Positions 54,323 through 64,000 of a stretch of 64,000 nucleotides of DNA are shown in pieces. The stretch's first letter is position 1; each line of letters starts with the position of its first letter. The notes beneath the pieces are model-generated. The model was given only the letters and a program-made list of their open reading frames with translations. It had not been told where the DNA came from and ran no database searches. Where the stretch lies: NCBI GenBank assembly GCA_024704765.1, contig JAKMXF010000222.1:1301424-1365423 (forward strand), in the 5' to 3' direction. Both the position numbers and the translations under genes were made by a program. This stretch comes from Oopsacas minuta. Its lineage: Eukaryota; Porifera; Hexactinellida; Lyssacinosida; Leucopsacidae.

Positions 54323-55089
54323 ATTTACTCTAGGTAGTATAGTAGGTACTGCGCGCATTATATGGCTATTTTTGCTGTACTTATATAATACTGACTCTAA
54401 CTTCTAACAATATTACAAAGTGATATCTTAACTATTAAAGTTAGTTGAAATGTTTAAACTATTGTCTCAACTTATTGATAAAAATGCTATCATTTCTCAT
54501 CCAGGCAAAATATTCCTGTTATCAACTCAATGAGCCCATTGTAGTGTCAGTACTATAGTGGTTGGATTAACTTAGTATTAGCTAGATTTGGAATATCCTT
54601 AAAATACAGGGATTATTTATAAAGCTTAGAACTACTCTCTGATTATGAATATGAATAAGATCAAGTTTACTAGAATATCATTTTTGACACAATACACAAC
54701 TTGTATTTTATCTTATACCTACGGACGTTAATGTTCTTCAGTTATAAACTAAATGTGTTATAATCTGAAATATATATTATTAACTAAATAATTTCGTTCA
54801 TAGTCTTTAATTTTTTTCGAGATAGGGATCGGGGGAGTCAAATACAAAACGATTTAACTGTTAACAAATCTAGTTATAATTTATTGAAGATGATTGCTTT
54901 CATGGGCTCATAGAATTATCTAAGTTTAATGAATCTTTCAGCTCTGGACGATATTTGTTAGAGAATTTATTTAAATAACCTTAGTTCCCTACTACTCAAT
55001 TGACTTAATATAATAATCAGTATTATTTTATCTACTAGCCCTAGGCTACACACTTTAAACACATTACTATTATGAAATTGTAACGAACA
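54323..55089. other. Spacer upstream of the USP gene
   Basis: 767 bp of AT-rich sequence with no zinc-finger coding sequence visible. An in-frame stop (TAA 55081-55083) lies before the first USP Met. Confidence 0.4.
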
Positions 55090-58000
55090 ATGGATACATT
55101 CATTCAGATACGAAGTTTGTCAAAGGTTAGCATTAGTTACTATACTGTGTAATGTCTGAATTTCTTTAATATATTTCTCATAGAGAATAACAGAAGAGAA
55201 TGAGATACATGTGCGTACAGAGGATCAGTTTGTTCAAGGTAGCAATTTTCATTACAACGATACATACAAAAATAATTTATTCTTTTTACTAACAGGTTTA
55301 ATTGGATTCACAAACTCGGGTAACTACTGTTACATCAACTCAGTAATACAAGCTCTATCTAACTGGTAAATATATAAGTTTAGTAATTATTCTATTTCTT
55401 GATGTCATATTTACACTGTAGCCCTCCTTTCGCTTATATCCTCATAAACTCATACATTCCTAAAGATCATAGTACAGCAACAAGTTTCTCTCTCAGCACT
55501 ATCTTTAGAGAAATATGGGTGTCTTCAAGGTAATAATTCGTTGATTAAATATGATATACTAATAGCAATCTATTTTGAGAAAATTATATCATAATTGGTG
55601 TGTGAATTTCTCATTTTTGCCATATTTGAACTATAAAGTCTTGTATGCTTGTTTATTAATCACGTATTTACTTATAGACAATCTCGAACTATAACTTCTC
55701 GACCCGTTACTCAGGCTCTCAGACATCCTACCTTCAATGGACTAACTCAACAGGTAACTAACTACTCTAACATACTATGTCTGGTCATAATTAAACTTGT
55801 TTCACCCCACACAACAATAATGTGAATATGTGAGCGGATTTATTATGTTATCCTCAATTATGATTGGTATCAACCTATTTCTAATCAGGATTGTCCGGTT
55901 AAATGAAATTCTCTTACAGGTATCATAGTTGGATTCAGTCCAGGAAAGTAGTTTGACCGAATGATCTAAGTAACGACTCGACTGTAATTATATAATTGTA
56001 GAGCGAAGCACTAATTTGATGCGACTGTTAGGTCTGAACATATTCCGACTAGTCTAACACTTGCCCAGAATGCTATGACTTGCCTTATATTGTTTGATAG
56101 GATGCACAAGAGTTCATGAGACACATACTCAACAAGATACATGAGGAAATGAGAGAAGAGGTACCTGACTACTTCCGTCGCTTACAAGATGACAATAGAA
56201 GTATTCGTAGTGAGATAAGTTGTGACGTCACAGAGAGCTATGATGACGCGTTACATGCTGACAGAGTAGTGACAGAAGAGCCTCAACATGACGTCAACTC
56301 TATATTCTCTAACTTACCTACCCCCACTAAGATAGACTGTCTCCCATACAGAACACCCTTAGACACACCTGATATAGAAACTGGAAGAGTCAGAAATAAA
56401 TTGAAGAAACACAGCCTCAATCCTACTTCTCATACTAATCCACCTCCTACAATATTACCATCAGATGTATTCATAGTAGATGTTCAGTCTAGTTCTGCAC
56501 GTATTATTACGAATACTCTTGAAGCACCGAATAAACACTCTAATAATATTCCTCTTACAGACACAGACACATGTAGACTTAGTATATACCGTACTCCATC
56601 TAACTCTACTTCTAACAGCTCAACAGCTGATGCACATCTCCAACACACATCCAGTCTCCACTCTATCCCCTCTGATAACGGATCACTACAGCGCAGGAAC
56701 AGATCTGCAACACCTAACACTTCACGGAGAGAGATATTCCCTGAGCCTCATCGTCCTGTGTACAGGAGTCTTGTTACTGACCTGTTTGAAGGACAACTTA
56801 AGAGTACAGTTAAATGCCTAACGTGCAAGAAGGTATCCATAACAACGGAGAGGTTCCAGGACCTGAGTCTTCCTATTCCTAACAAAAAAGAGCTCTCAGA
56901 AACTAAGACTAGACTACACGGGAGGAGAGGATCTGGTAGTGAGAACTCTGTATGTAACATATTCAGTTATCTGAAAAGTTTAATAACCTCACCTGAAACT
57001 AGTTTGGAAGATTGTCTTCATGTATTCTTCAGGAAAGATGATTTGAACGGAAATAACCGCTATTTCTGTGAGAGTTGTAGAAAACTGAGGAATAGCATTA
57101 AGTTCTCTCGCATACACAAACTCCCTGAGATTCTTTGTATACACTTTAAACGGTTCAGACATGACGGATACTGGGCATCTTCAAAGATCAGTAGATACAT
57201 TTCATTCCCACTAAACTCTCTCGACCTCACTCCTTATATGGTCAAAGGTATAATGCAATTTTATACATGTATAGATTATGAACTTGAACATGCAAATTAG
57301 TTCAAAATTACGTAACTCTAAATATCGAAAATATAGATATCGTCGACAACAGTTGATTCGAACTGTCACTGGAATAAAATTTGTTCGATCAAGTGAATAT
57401 ATTGCTGACTATAATATTTAAATTTTCTCAATTTAATCCATATTTTCCCAAAATTTTCTGATATTTTCTATGTTTTTGAAATCTCGAACCAATTTTTAAG
57501 GTCTAGGATAAATTTGAATATATCGTATCAATATCAGAGAATTTACCGATATCGATATTTTGCCAACCTAGAATGACTGTTATAAATGTGAAACCAGTGA
57601 TTCTACAATCACATTTGTGCAATCGTAAGAGAATGAATTCATTAATGTTATTAATCAATAATAATATACACATACATAGGTACACGTACACCAGGTCCCT
57701 ACAACCTACTATCAGCAGTGTGTCATATCGGTGGAGTTGGAGGTGGTCATTACGTCACATATACACATAATGATATCAGCAAACATTGGTATTTGTTTGA
57801 TGACGATATAGTAAGGAGAGTTACTACAGAACAAGTACGGTCTCTACAGAGCTACATGCTCATTTATCGGTAAGTTATTATTTCATATATATCAACTATT
57901 GTAAGGTGAAATGGAAGTCCATAATTTTGTTACATACAATTTATATCAGAATACAGTTAACTCCCATTTTATCGAAGTTTGAAATTGTACATACATGGTC

Positions 58001-61000
58001 CCAAACCGTCAAAGTAACTTAAGTTTCATCAATTATATCGAACTCCTCTTATTCCCGAGTAATTATCGCAGTCCCTCGAGCTTCGACATAACTAGAGTTG
58101 ACTGTACTTCTTACTATATAGCTTAAACTCAGATATAACGGACAGAGAACACATTCCCCGCTCAATCTCTCCCTCATCTCATCAGGAGACTTACTACATA
58201 TCTAAACACTGGCTATGTCTATACGACAGATGTATGTATCCGGGTCCTATAGCACAGTTTGATTTCGTGTGTGTACATGGTAAAGTAAAGCCAAACAAAG
58301 AATCTAATGTATTGCGACTTGTGAGAAGTGTAACCAGGGATACATGGGAACAGTTACATGATAAATTTGGTGGCGGTCCTCCCATTACGGAACTGTCAAT
58401 ATGTCAAACATGTCAGGTAAGGTGTTATAATACTTAATACAGACATACGTAATTGGAATATATTTAATCATATAATTTCTAAGACAACAAAGAATATAAA
58501 CCAGTTTAAATGAGAGGACATTTGTTGACATCTACTCTGTTATTGAAATATAGAGAGTAGAGATCCGTTACAATAATATAAACTAGAATAATTAAGAATC
58601 CGGCTATTGCTCCTACCAAAAGTGATAATACAAATGTCATTAATGTGTATGCCTTCCTTATTCGTGAATTTCCCCTATGTTTAGCTGGTATTAGTTTGGC
58701 TACTATTATCATCACCAGCAGCATAATATCTAATCCGATAATACTAAACACTCCTAGATACAGCTTCTTATAGCCCGCATCACCGTTTCCCATGTAAAAA
58801 TCTGCTCCTCCCAGTGATCCTGCGAATATTGCCAGTAAGAATGCGTAACTCCAGTAACGGATATTCTCTTTGCATGGATCTAACCCACATAGACCTGTAC
58901 CCTCATCTGTATATTCATCATATACAGATTTATATGGATGCAGTGCTTGACAACTCCCTTGTGTGTTTAGCGTGCTTTCTCTGAAAATAAAGTAGTATAT
59001 TAGAAATGAGCTCAATGTAAATCCCAAAATAGTTAGAGCTACTCTCTTCCTTCTATTGTTCCTTATACACAGCATATTTCCTAATAAATATGATAAAATA
59101 TACAGCAATACAGTCCCTCTCTTAAACTTTATTTTAAGAATATAGCTATCTTTTATACTTGTAATACTCAACATAAGACATAAGGAAAATGACGCTATAA
59201 TTAGAACATATCATGGAATGGCTAAATTGAGTGACTCATTAGAATTGTTGAATTAATTCAGGTCTGTTCTAAAAATATAACAAATACCAGACTCTATTAG
59301 ATTGTACATTATTATCTCTAATGAAATATATTATTTTAAGTGGTTAATTAATTAATTAAGATGAATACCAAATAGCATACTAGCTAATAGTACAATACGA
59401 CCAATGTTAATTGGTAGACCTCTACTAACTAACATTTGAATTCAACATAATGGAGATGATAGGCTTTAACTTTGATGTTTTGCTGTGCTCTAAAAGTTTG
59501 GTTTGTGACCGTTTTTATTGTATTTGATACGGTCCTGAACTATAGTACACCTGGTCGCGCGTGGCGAACAGACATACGTAAATAGTTGGAATATAGTATA
59601 GATAGTTAAACCATTGAAAATTGGATTACACGTACAGGTAGCCCTCTCCATTCGCGGTTCGACCCTTCGCAGATAATATTTGCGTCTTGTATTGCTATTC
59701 GCGACTCATTCCTTTGACTATTTCTCGAAAAATTTTCGATCATATTTCGATCGTTTTAGGAAGACAGAATTTGAAATTTGCGAATCTAGATATCAACAAG
59801 CTAACTAGAAGTAATTACTAGAATAATTTTCTTTCAATACCACAGATACACATAATTTGAGAATACGTACAATATGTATAGAATGCTATGATTCTTGGTA
59901 CTTATTACTGTAATTATAATTTTGCCATTGTCAAGGCTGCTAAAATTAGAACACCTTGCATCCAAAATTTATGCCTCAGAGGGGATGGGTGCAAAGTCCC
60001 CCTGGGAGATAATAATTTAATATTTATTTAATCCAGAATGATATCACACTTTTATCACTTTTTGTCATTCATTGTTGTGCAATGGAAGATTAGGACCCGG
60101 GCATACTGGGTAATTTTTTGGGAGACCTATGATACGACGCCAATGAGTACTGATCAGGTAATAATGATTAATTATCGAATCACAGGTGCAAGTGATCCTC
60201 AAATTCCTGTCACGATGTAATAATCTCCTCCCAAATTCTATATATTTGCCTTATTCCTAATTCCTAATTCCTAATTCCTATACAAACCCCAATTGAAGTT
60301 ATTGTCCTCAATTTGTCTAGATTCCATGCTAGTACTTAATATGTTACTATGTTCTTTGTAGGAGGATTTGATAGCACTCAATGAGAGACGAGCTTCAGAG
60401 AAGAAATCAGTGAATCATGTGAGTTATTTTATATACTTATCCGATAAAAATTCTTATACCGTTTTACGTAAAAATAATTACTGAAATCAGTAATGATTCG
60501 CGAACTTGTAGTGCTGTAGTGCAATAATATGTCCGTTTATACTGAATTATTGTGTAACTAACCGCTTCGCTTGCTCGCGCTGCTCGGCTTGCGAACACTC
60601 TCAGTTCTCATGGGTTCGGCACTCGTGCCTCGAATTTAGCAAAGTATATAAGTAGCAACATCAGAGGCGTAGCTAGCATTCCCCTTTGGGATTGCAACTG
60701 GGTTTGCTGACAGTAGCCCTGGGGTTGCTGGTAACCCCAGGGCTACTCCTATGAGAAACATATTCACTATATGTTGGTGAAATACCCGATTACCCCAGTA
60801 TAACGGTTGAAAGCAAGTTTCTGGGATTAATTAGAAAAATTGTTACTTTATACACCTTAAAAACAATAAATATTCACAATACGTTGTTGAAAATATTATA
60901 TTCAGATTCAGTGTACTTGGTTACCCCTAGATATCTGTTGAGAGGAAGTCTCTAAGTTTATTTCGACAATTCAACTATTTGTTTACTTTATATTCATAAA

Positions 61001-64000
61001 AACAACAAAAAAATTTACATATGATAAATTCGAAAGTGTGAAAATCGGAATCAGCATACTCGATTACCCTAATGTAATTGTTTAATTTTCCTATATCGTC
61101 AACAGAAGGATATGTTATTCCCTATATTATATTCACAGATCATCTTCCCTACTATTATAATACAAAGTGGACAAACAAACAAACAAACACAATAATTGAG
61201 TTTTAATAATATACATGTACAATTTGTGTTTAGTAGGTCTATAAATGTTGCTCGACCTACTTAGAGTGCAGCTTGGGTCAAACTAGCCCCCATGTGTAAA
61301 TACAGACCCGAATGTGTGTATTAATTTAATACTAATCTAATAGCTAGATTTCACAGGTCCAACACCAAAAAGGCTTATTTCCTTGAATCAGTGGTTTATC
61401 ATTTTCAACTGTAGCATGGCGTAATAATATCTACTATCCAAGTATCCAGCTTGATTAATTAATTAGTGGTATTAATAGTAAGGGATTTTATTCATTACAG
61501 GTGTAATAATTGATTATATTTTGTATTCTTGCCAAGTTCCATCCTCTATTGAAATATTATAATTAAATATTTGTCTGATTATAGATTCAAGACTCCTGTT
61601 GCAAACAGGCAGACAGTAAACGTGATTATTATGCTATCAACCAGGATTGGCTAAAGGAATGGCAAATATTTATTAACAGTCAAGATTTATGTGAGTGATA
61701 ATTAAGATAAGCGAGTCGATGAGATTTACTTAAACTCTACTGTTTTGTCTCTGTCTATCTCGATTTTAGATATTGTAAGTTGAATCTGGATATAATTTGA
61801 ATTCTACAAATATAAATAGAGAAAAAGGAAATAAATAAATTTTCTTGCATAATTAAGTACGTATTAGTGTTTTAAGTATTACCGTTTTTGGGCTGTTTTC
61901 CATAGTTTGAGTTAGAAATAACGAGGGTGTCTTGTTTAGATTTTAGCAACACTAATACTTAATTATCTACGAGGGTGTAGACATGCAACAAGGCACCATA
62001 TACCAGGTTAGGGGAGCGCCGGACCTCAATATCGGCCCAAACTGTCAGATTTCCTGTTTTGAATTACTTTTAATTAATACTAGAGTGGAATTAATTTGAG
62101 CTGTTGGGAATAATTACACTATTTACATGTAGAAATGTTGCCAAATGTCCTACATGACCAGGTATAATATCGGAGTTACGGGGTCGCCGACCACTTTTTC
62201 AAATGATGCACCGCTACTGTATACGTATGTATATACAGTGCAACAATGTTGCAATGTTATATGCAACTCTTATTATACACGGTACGATGTTATATGCAAC
62301 TCTTATTATACACGGTGCGATGTTATATGCAACTCTTATTATACACGGTACGATGTTATATGCAACTCTTATTATACACGGTACGATGTTATATGCAACT
62401 CTTATTATACACGGTACGATGTTATATGCAACTCTTATTATACACGGTGCGATGTTATATGCAACTCTTATTATACACGGTGCGATGTTATATGCAACTC
62501 TTATTATACACGGTACGATGTTGTATGCAACTCTTATTATACACGGTACGATGTTATATGCAACTCTTATTATACACGGTACGATGTTATATGCAACTCT
62601 TATTATACACGGTGCGATGTTATATGCAACAGAATTGGCCTCAAAATTCCAAAACAATGTTGCTTCAATTTGCATCGTGTATGGTGGGCATTAAGTTGCT
62701 GAGGGTGTTATATACTATGTGGCTTACACAATTTACCATTAATAAATATATGAGGTATAATTAATAAATTATGCTATTGCATGATTTGGTAATCATCGAG
62801 TGGGAGGCTCATAGTCTAATTGGTAAATTCCTAAATGCCACAGATCTACCTGTTCATCAGTGTAGTCCGTTTCTTTTGTTTGATTTGTAGCTGAGTATCG
62901 TTAATTCTATGCTAGGGCATTGAAATTTTCAGACGTACTTATTTCTTTGGTGTATGTGTGTTCTTAGTTATTATATAGCTATTATATTAGCTAAGGAGCT
63001 TTTATTGTTATATCAAATTCCCTTTACATTTTGAAATTAATATATGTATGATATAAGACGTGAGTATACTATGTTGATTTCCTGATTAAAATGAGATTAT
63101 ACAAACATGGATGTATTCTGTTTTTTTCAAATATTTGTCGTTTGTTTATAGGCTCTCTCCCTCCTGGCCCAGTTGACAACAGACCTATTTTAACGCCTAT
63201 ACTTCGGGACGATACACATTTTAGATACAGTGAGTTAATCCTTACATCTATAATTATTTGTTTTATCCGTAATATGATTGTGTACATTTAATTATAAATC
63301 AATTTCTTACAATACGGAAAATAAATGGTCTGTCTTTTTACCCCTAGCCATGGAGTTTTACCTGTAGTATTGTATAATATTAGTCTATGTCTGTAGCACG
63401 TCTGTAGCTATCCTTTTTTATGATTAATAATTTCTCCGTCGAACATTGCAACAAAGGATACTGAGGACGGATAATTACACTTTACATCCATTATTTCTTG
63501 AACCTTTAATGATCTCTTTTATTGTCTCTTCAAATATTGATGTTCTGATATAAATGCCATAATGAATGCTTCATAATACAATTCTTCTCTCAACAATGTA
63601 TCACAACATTATAACACTTGAGGTATTCTTTCTTCTATGTCAATCTCTTTCAAGTCCTATAAATGTCAACCAGCTCTTCTATGCTGATATATTCCATAGC
63701 TTGAACGTGAACTCACAACCAATAGTAACCAAAGAATGTTTAAAGTATAGGTTTCTTTGTTAATACATTTTCTGTTGCTAAGCAATTTGAAATCCTCTCT
63801 GTTCCTCAGTATATCTGTTGCAAACCTCGTTCCCATTTGAATGTTTATATTTTCCAAATTAAACATAACACGCAAAATGCTGGCAATACTTCACAGTGGT
63901 TTAATAGGGCAGTTAGTAAAGAATAGCTATTTTGGTGTGAGATAGCCATATGAAATGTATTATTTACATATAGATTATTATATATAAGGAACCAGTACAG
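55090..64000 (+). CDS. USP20/33-like ubiquitin protease, at least eleven exons, runs off the right edge
   Basis: Deubiquitinase of the USP20/USP33 type (removes ubiquitin from targets such as receptors and HIF-1alpha in vertebrates). Exons: 55090-55125, 55184-55238, 55296-55365, 55422-55529, 55678-55753, 56101-57247, 57680-57869, 58122-58416, 60362-60418, 61585-61690, 63152-63229; all phases agree, and the gene continues past 64000. Cys box GLIGFTNSGNYCYINSVIQAL (Tyr replaces the usual Thr), QDAQEFMRHIL, zinc pair CLTCKK..YFCESC, FKRFR, and His box GGHYVTYTHN. C-terminal DUSP domains: HWLCLYDRCMYPGPIAQFDFVC..FGGGPPI, then a second starting YAINQDWLKEWQIFI, and LPPGPVDN. The catalytic residues are present. 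The N-terminal UBP zinc finger seen in USP20/33 is not found upstream. Confidence 0.9.
57952..58106. mobile_element. MITE inside USP intron 7
   Basis: A 155-bp insertion with near-inverted ends tacagttaactccca and gagttgactgta, pogo-like, within the 252-bp intron 57870-58121. It accounts for most of the intron length. Confidence 0.65.
58506..59174 (-). CDS. TM2-domain membrane protein, nested antisense in a USP intron
   Basis: A 222-aa intronless protein on the minus strand, wholly within USP intron 8 (58417-60361). An early hydrophobic segment (about 44-65), a Cys-rich ectodomain-like piece (GSCQALHPYK, GLCGLDPCKENIRYW), then a TM2 domain: YAFLLAIFAGSLGGADFYMG (family LGxxGAHRFYLG), KLYLGVFSIIGLDIMLLV, and a further pair of hydrophobic helices (to about 210). 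TM2D proteins have two spans joined by a short turn; here Asp replaces His-Arg in the turn motif (GADFYMG). The extra spans resemble no named TM2D. Function unknown. It has its own complete reading frame. Confidence 0.72.
   Translation of the reverse strand: MLSITSIKDSYILKIKFKRGTVLLYILSYLLGNMLCIRNNRRKRVALTILGFTLSSFLIYYFIFRESTLNTQGSCQALHPYKSVYDEYTDEGTGLCGLDPCKENIRYWSYAFLLAIFAGSLGGADFYMGNGDAGYKKLYLGVFSIIGLDIMLLVMIIVAKLIPAKHRGNSRIRKAYTLMTFVLSLLVGAIAGFLIILVYIIVTDLYSLYFNNRVDVNKCPLI
59175..60361 (+). other. Rest of USP intron 8
   Basis: Contains a pogo-like terminus at about 59634-59700 (tacaggtagccctctccatt, ttcgcggttcg) and a 7-bp tandem repeat cctaatt (about 60255-60280). No further gene. Confidence 0.45.
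60419..61584 (+). repeat. USP intron 9 with repeats
   Basis: Holds the GC-rich repeat shared with 29.7 and 41.8 kb (about 60555-60640), a perfect 15-bp hairpin (agtagccctggggtt at 60712-60726 with its complement at 60733-60747, loop 6 nt), and an inverted, diverged family A copy (about 60880-61205). Confidence 0.65.
61691..63151 (+). repeat. USP intron 10 with 33-bp satellite
   Basis: A tandem array from about 62254 to 62632: 11 full copies of a 33-bp unit (gttatatgcaactcttatta + tacacggtacgat), with A/G variation in ggtacgat or ggtgcgat. It is bordered by gcaacaatgttgc (62241-62253) and aacaatgttgc near 62652. The unit is a multiple of three, so four frames stay open; these ORFs are not genes. 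Confidence 0.85.
63230..64000 (+). other. USP intron 11, continuing past the window
   Basis: No further exon with the next DUSP residues (a W-x-F-x-x-x-Y-G-G-G-P motif is expected) was found up to 64000. Only short ORFs without domains are seen. Confidence 0.5.

Noticed and set aside
62145-62764. Four long overlapping ORFs of 150-185 codons
   Set aside because: They arise from the 33-bp satellite, whose unit is a multiple of three. There is no domain and no codon bias.
62806-62870. tRNA-like start ggctcatagtctaattggtaaa
   Set aside because: No acceptor stem or T-loop can be paired, and no anticodon arm is seen.
1-64000. CRISPR arrays, bacterial operons, ribosomal RNA genes
   Set aside because: None seen. 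The gene content and spliced introns are eukaryotic, and the tandem repeats lack spacers.

Overview
The window is animal nuclear DNA. Its genes have spliceosomal GT-AG introns, metazoan-type proteins (a ZYG11/ZER1 protein, an espin, a VPS9D1-like protein, a Bcl-2-like protein, a USP20/33-like deubiquitinase), AT-rich intergenic DNA and many short inverted-repeat transposons. Genes are compact. Most are a single uninterrupted ORF, and where introns exist many are only about 50-100 bp. This suggests an early-branching invertebrate, perhaps a sponge, but that is an inference; the sequence alone does not fix the species.

Layout: 0.35-3.8 kb DDX10-type helicase (+); 3.9-5.2 kb a hAT-type non-autonomous transposon with 10-bp target duplications; 5.5 kb COA3 (-), divergent from a four-exon VPS9D1-like gene (6.1-9.3 kb, +); 9.3-13 kb repeat-rich spacer; 13.0-14.0 kb a Bcl-2-like protein with a TATA box; 14-18 kb spacer with palindromic MITEs; 18.0 and 20.3 kb two paralogous coiled-coil genes, the second with an 18-residue tandem repeat; 22-22.8 kb a large inverted repeat; 23.3 kb a probable degenerate or mini-intron coiled-coil gene (-); 24.1-29.4 kb a run of + genes: POLE2, TPRKB, a C11orf98 homologue and a carnitine-acyltransferase-family protein; 30.4-31.1 kb a secreted, probably GPI-anchored protein (-) whose C-terminus is reached only across a 17- or 23-nt gap; 32.3 kb a stand-alone saccharopine dehydrogenase; 34.2-37.4 kb an intact hAT transposon next to a 22-bp satellite; then + genes CNEP1R1, CTU1, BOLA3, ZYG11/ZER1-like, espin, an Mpv17/PMP22 family protein, LSM6, POLE4, a coiled-coil-NHL protein and a SAM-domain protein. 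From 55.1 kb to beyond the right edge lies a many-exon USP20/33-like gene, with a TM2-domain gene nested antisense in one intron and a 33-bp satellite in another.

Several genes share pathways without being an operon: POLE2 and POLE4 are subunits of DNA polymerase epsilon; TPRKB (KEOPS t6A) and CTU1 (wobble-uridine 2-thiolation) both act in tRNA modification; COA3 and BOLA3 serve mitochondrial assembly; DDX10 and probably the C11orf98 homologue are nucleolar. Three genes (18.0, 20.3 and 51.3 kb) share a coiled-coil module resembling the coiled-coil of TRIM-NHL proteins without RING or B-box, with a shorter possible relative at 23.3 kb. The best leads are candidate introns of 17-29 nt, a divergent BH3/BH2 protein, a USP20/33 protein without the N-terminal UBP zinc finger, a carnitine acyltransferase relative with a changed substrate motif, and a stand-alone SDH.
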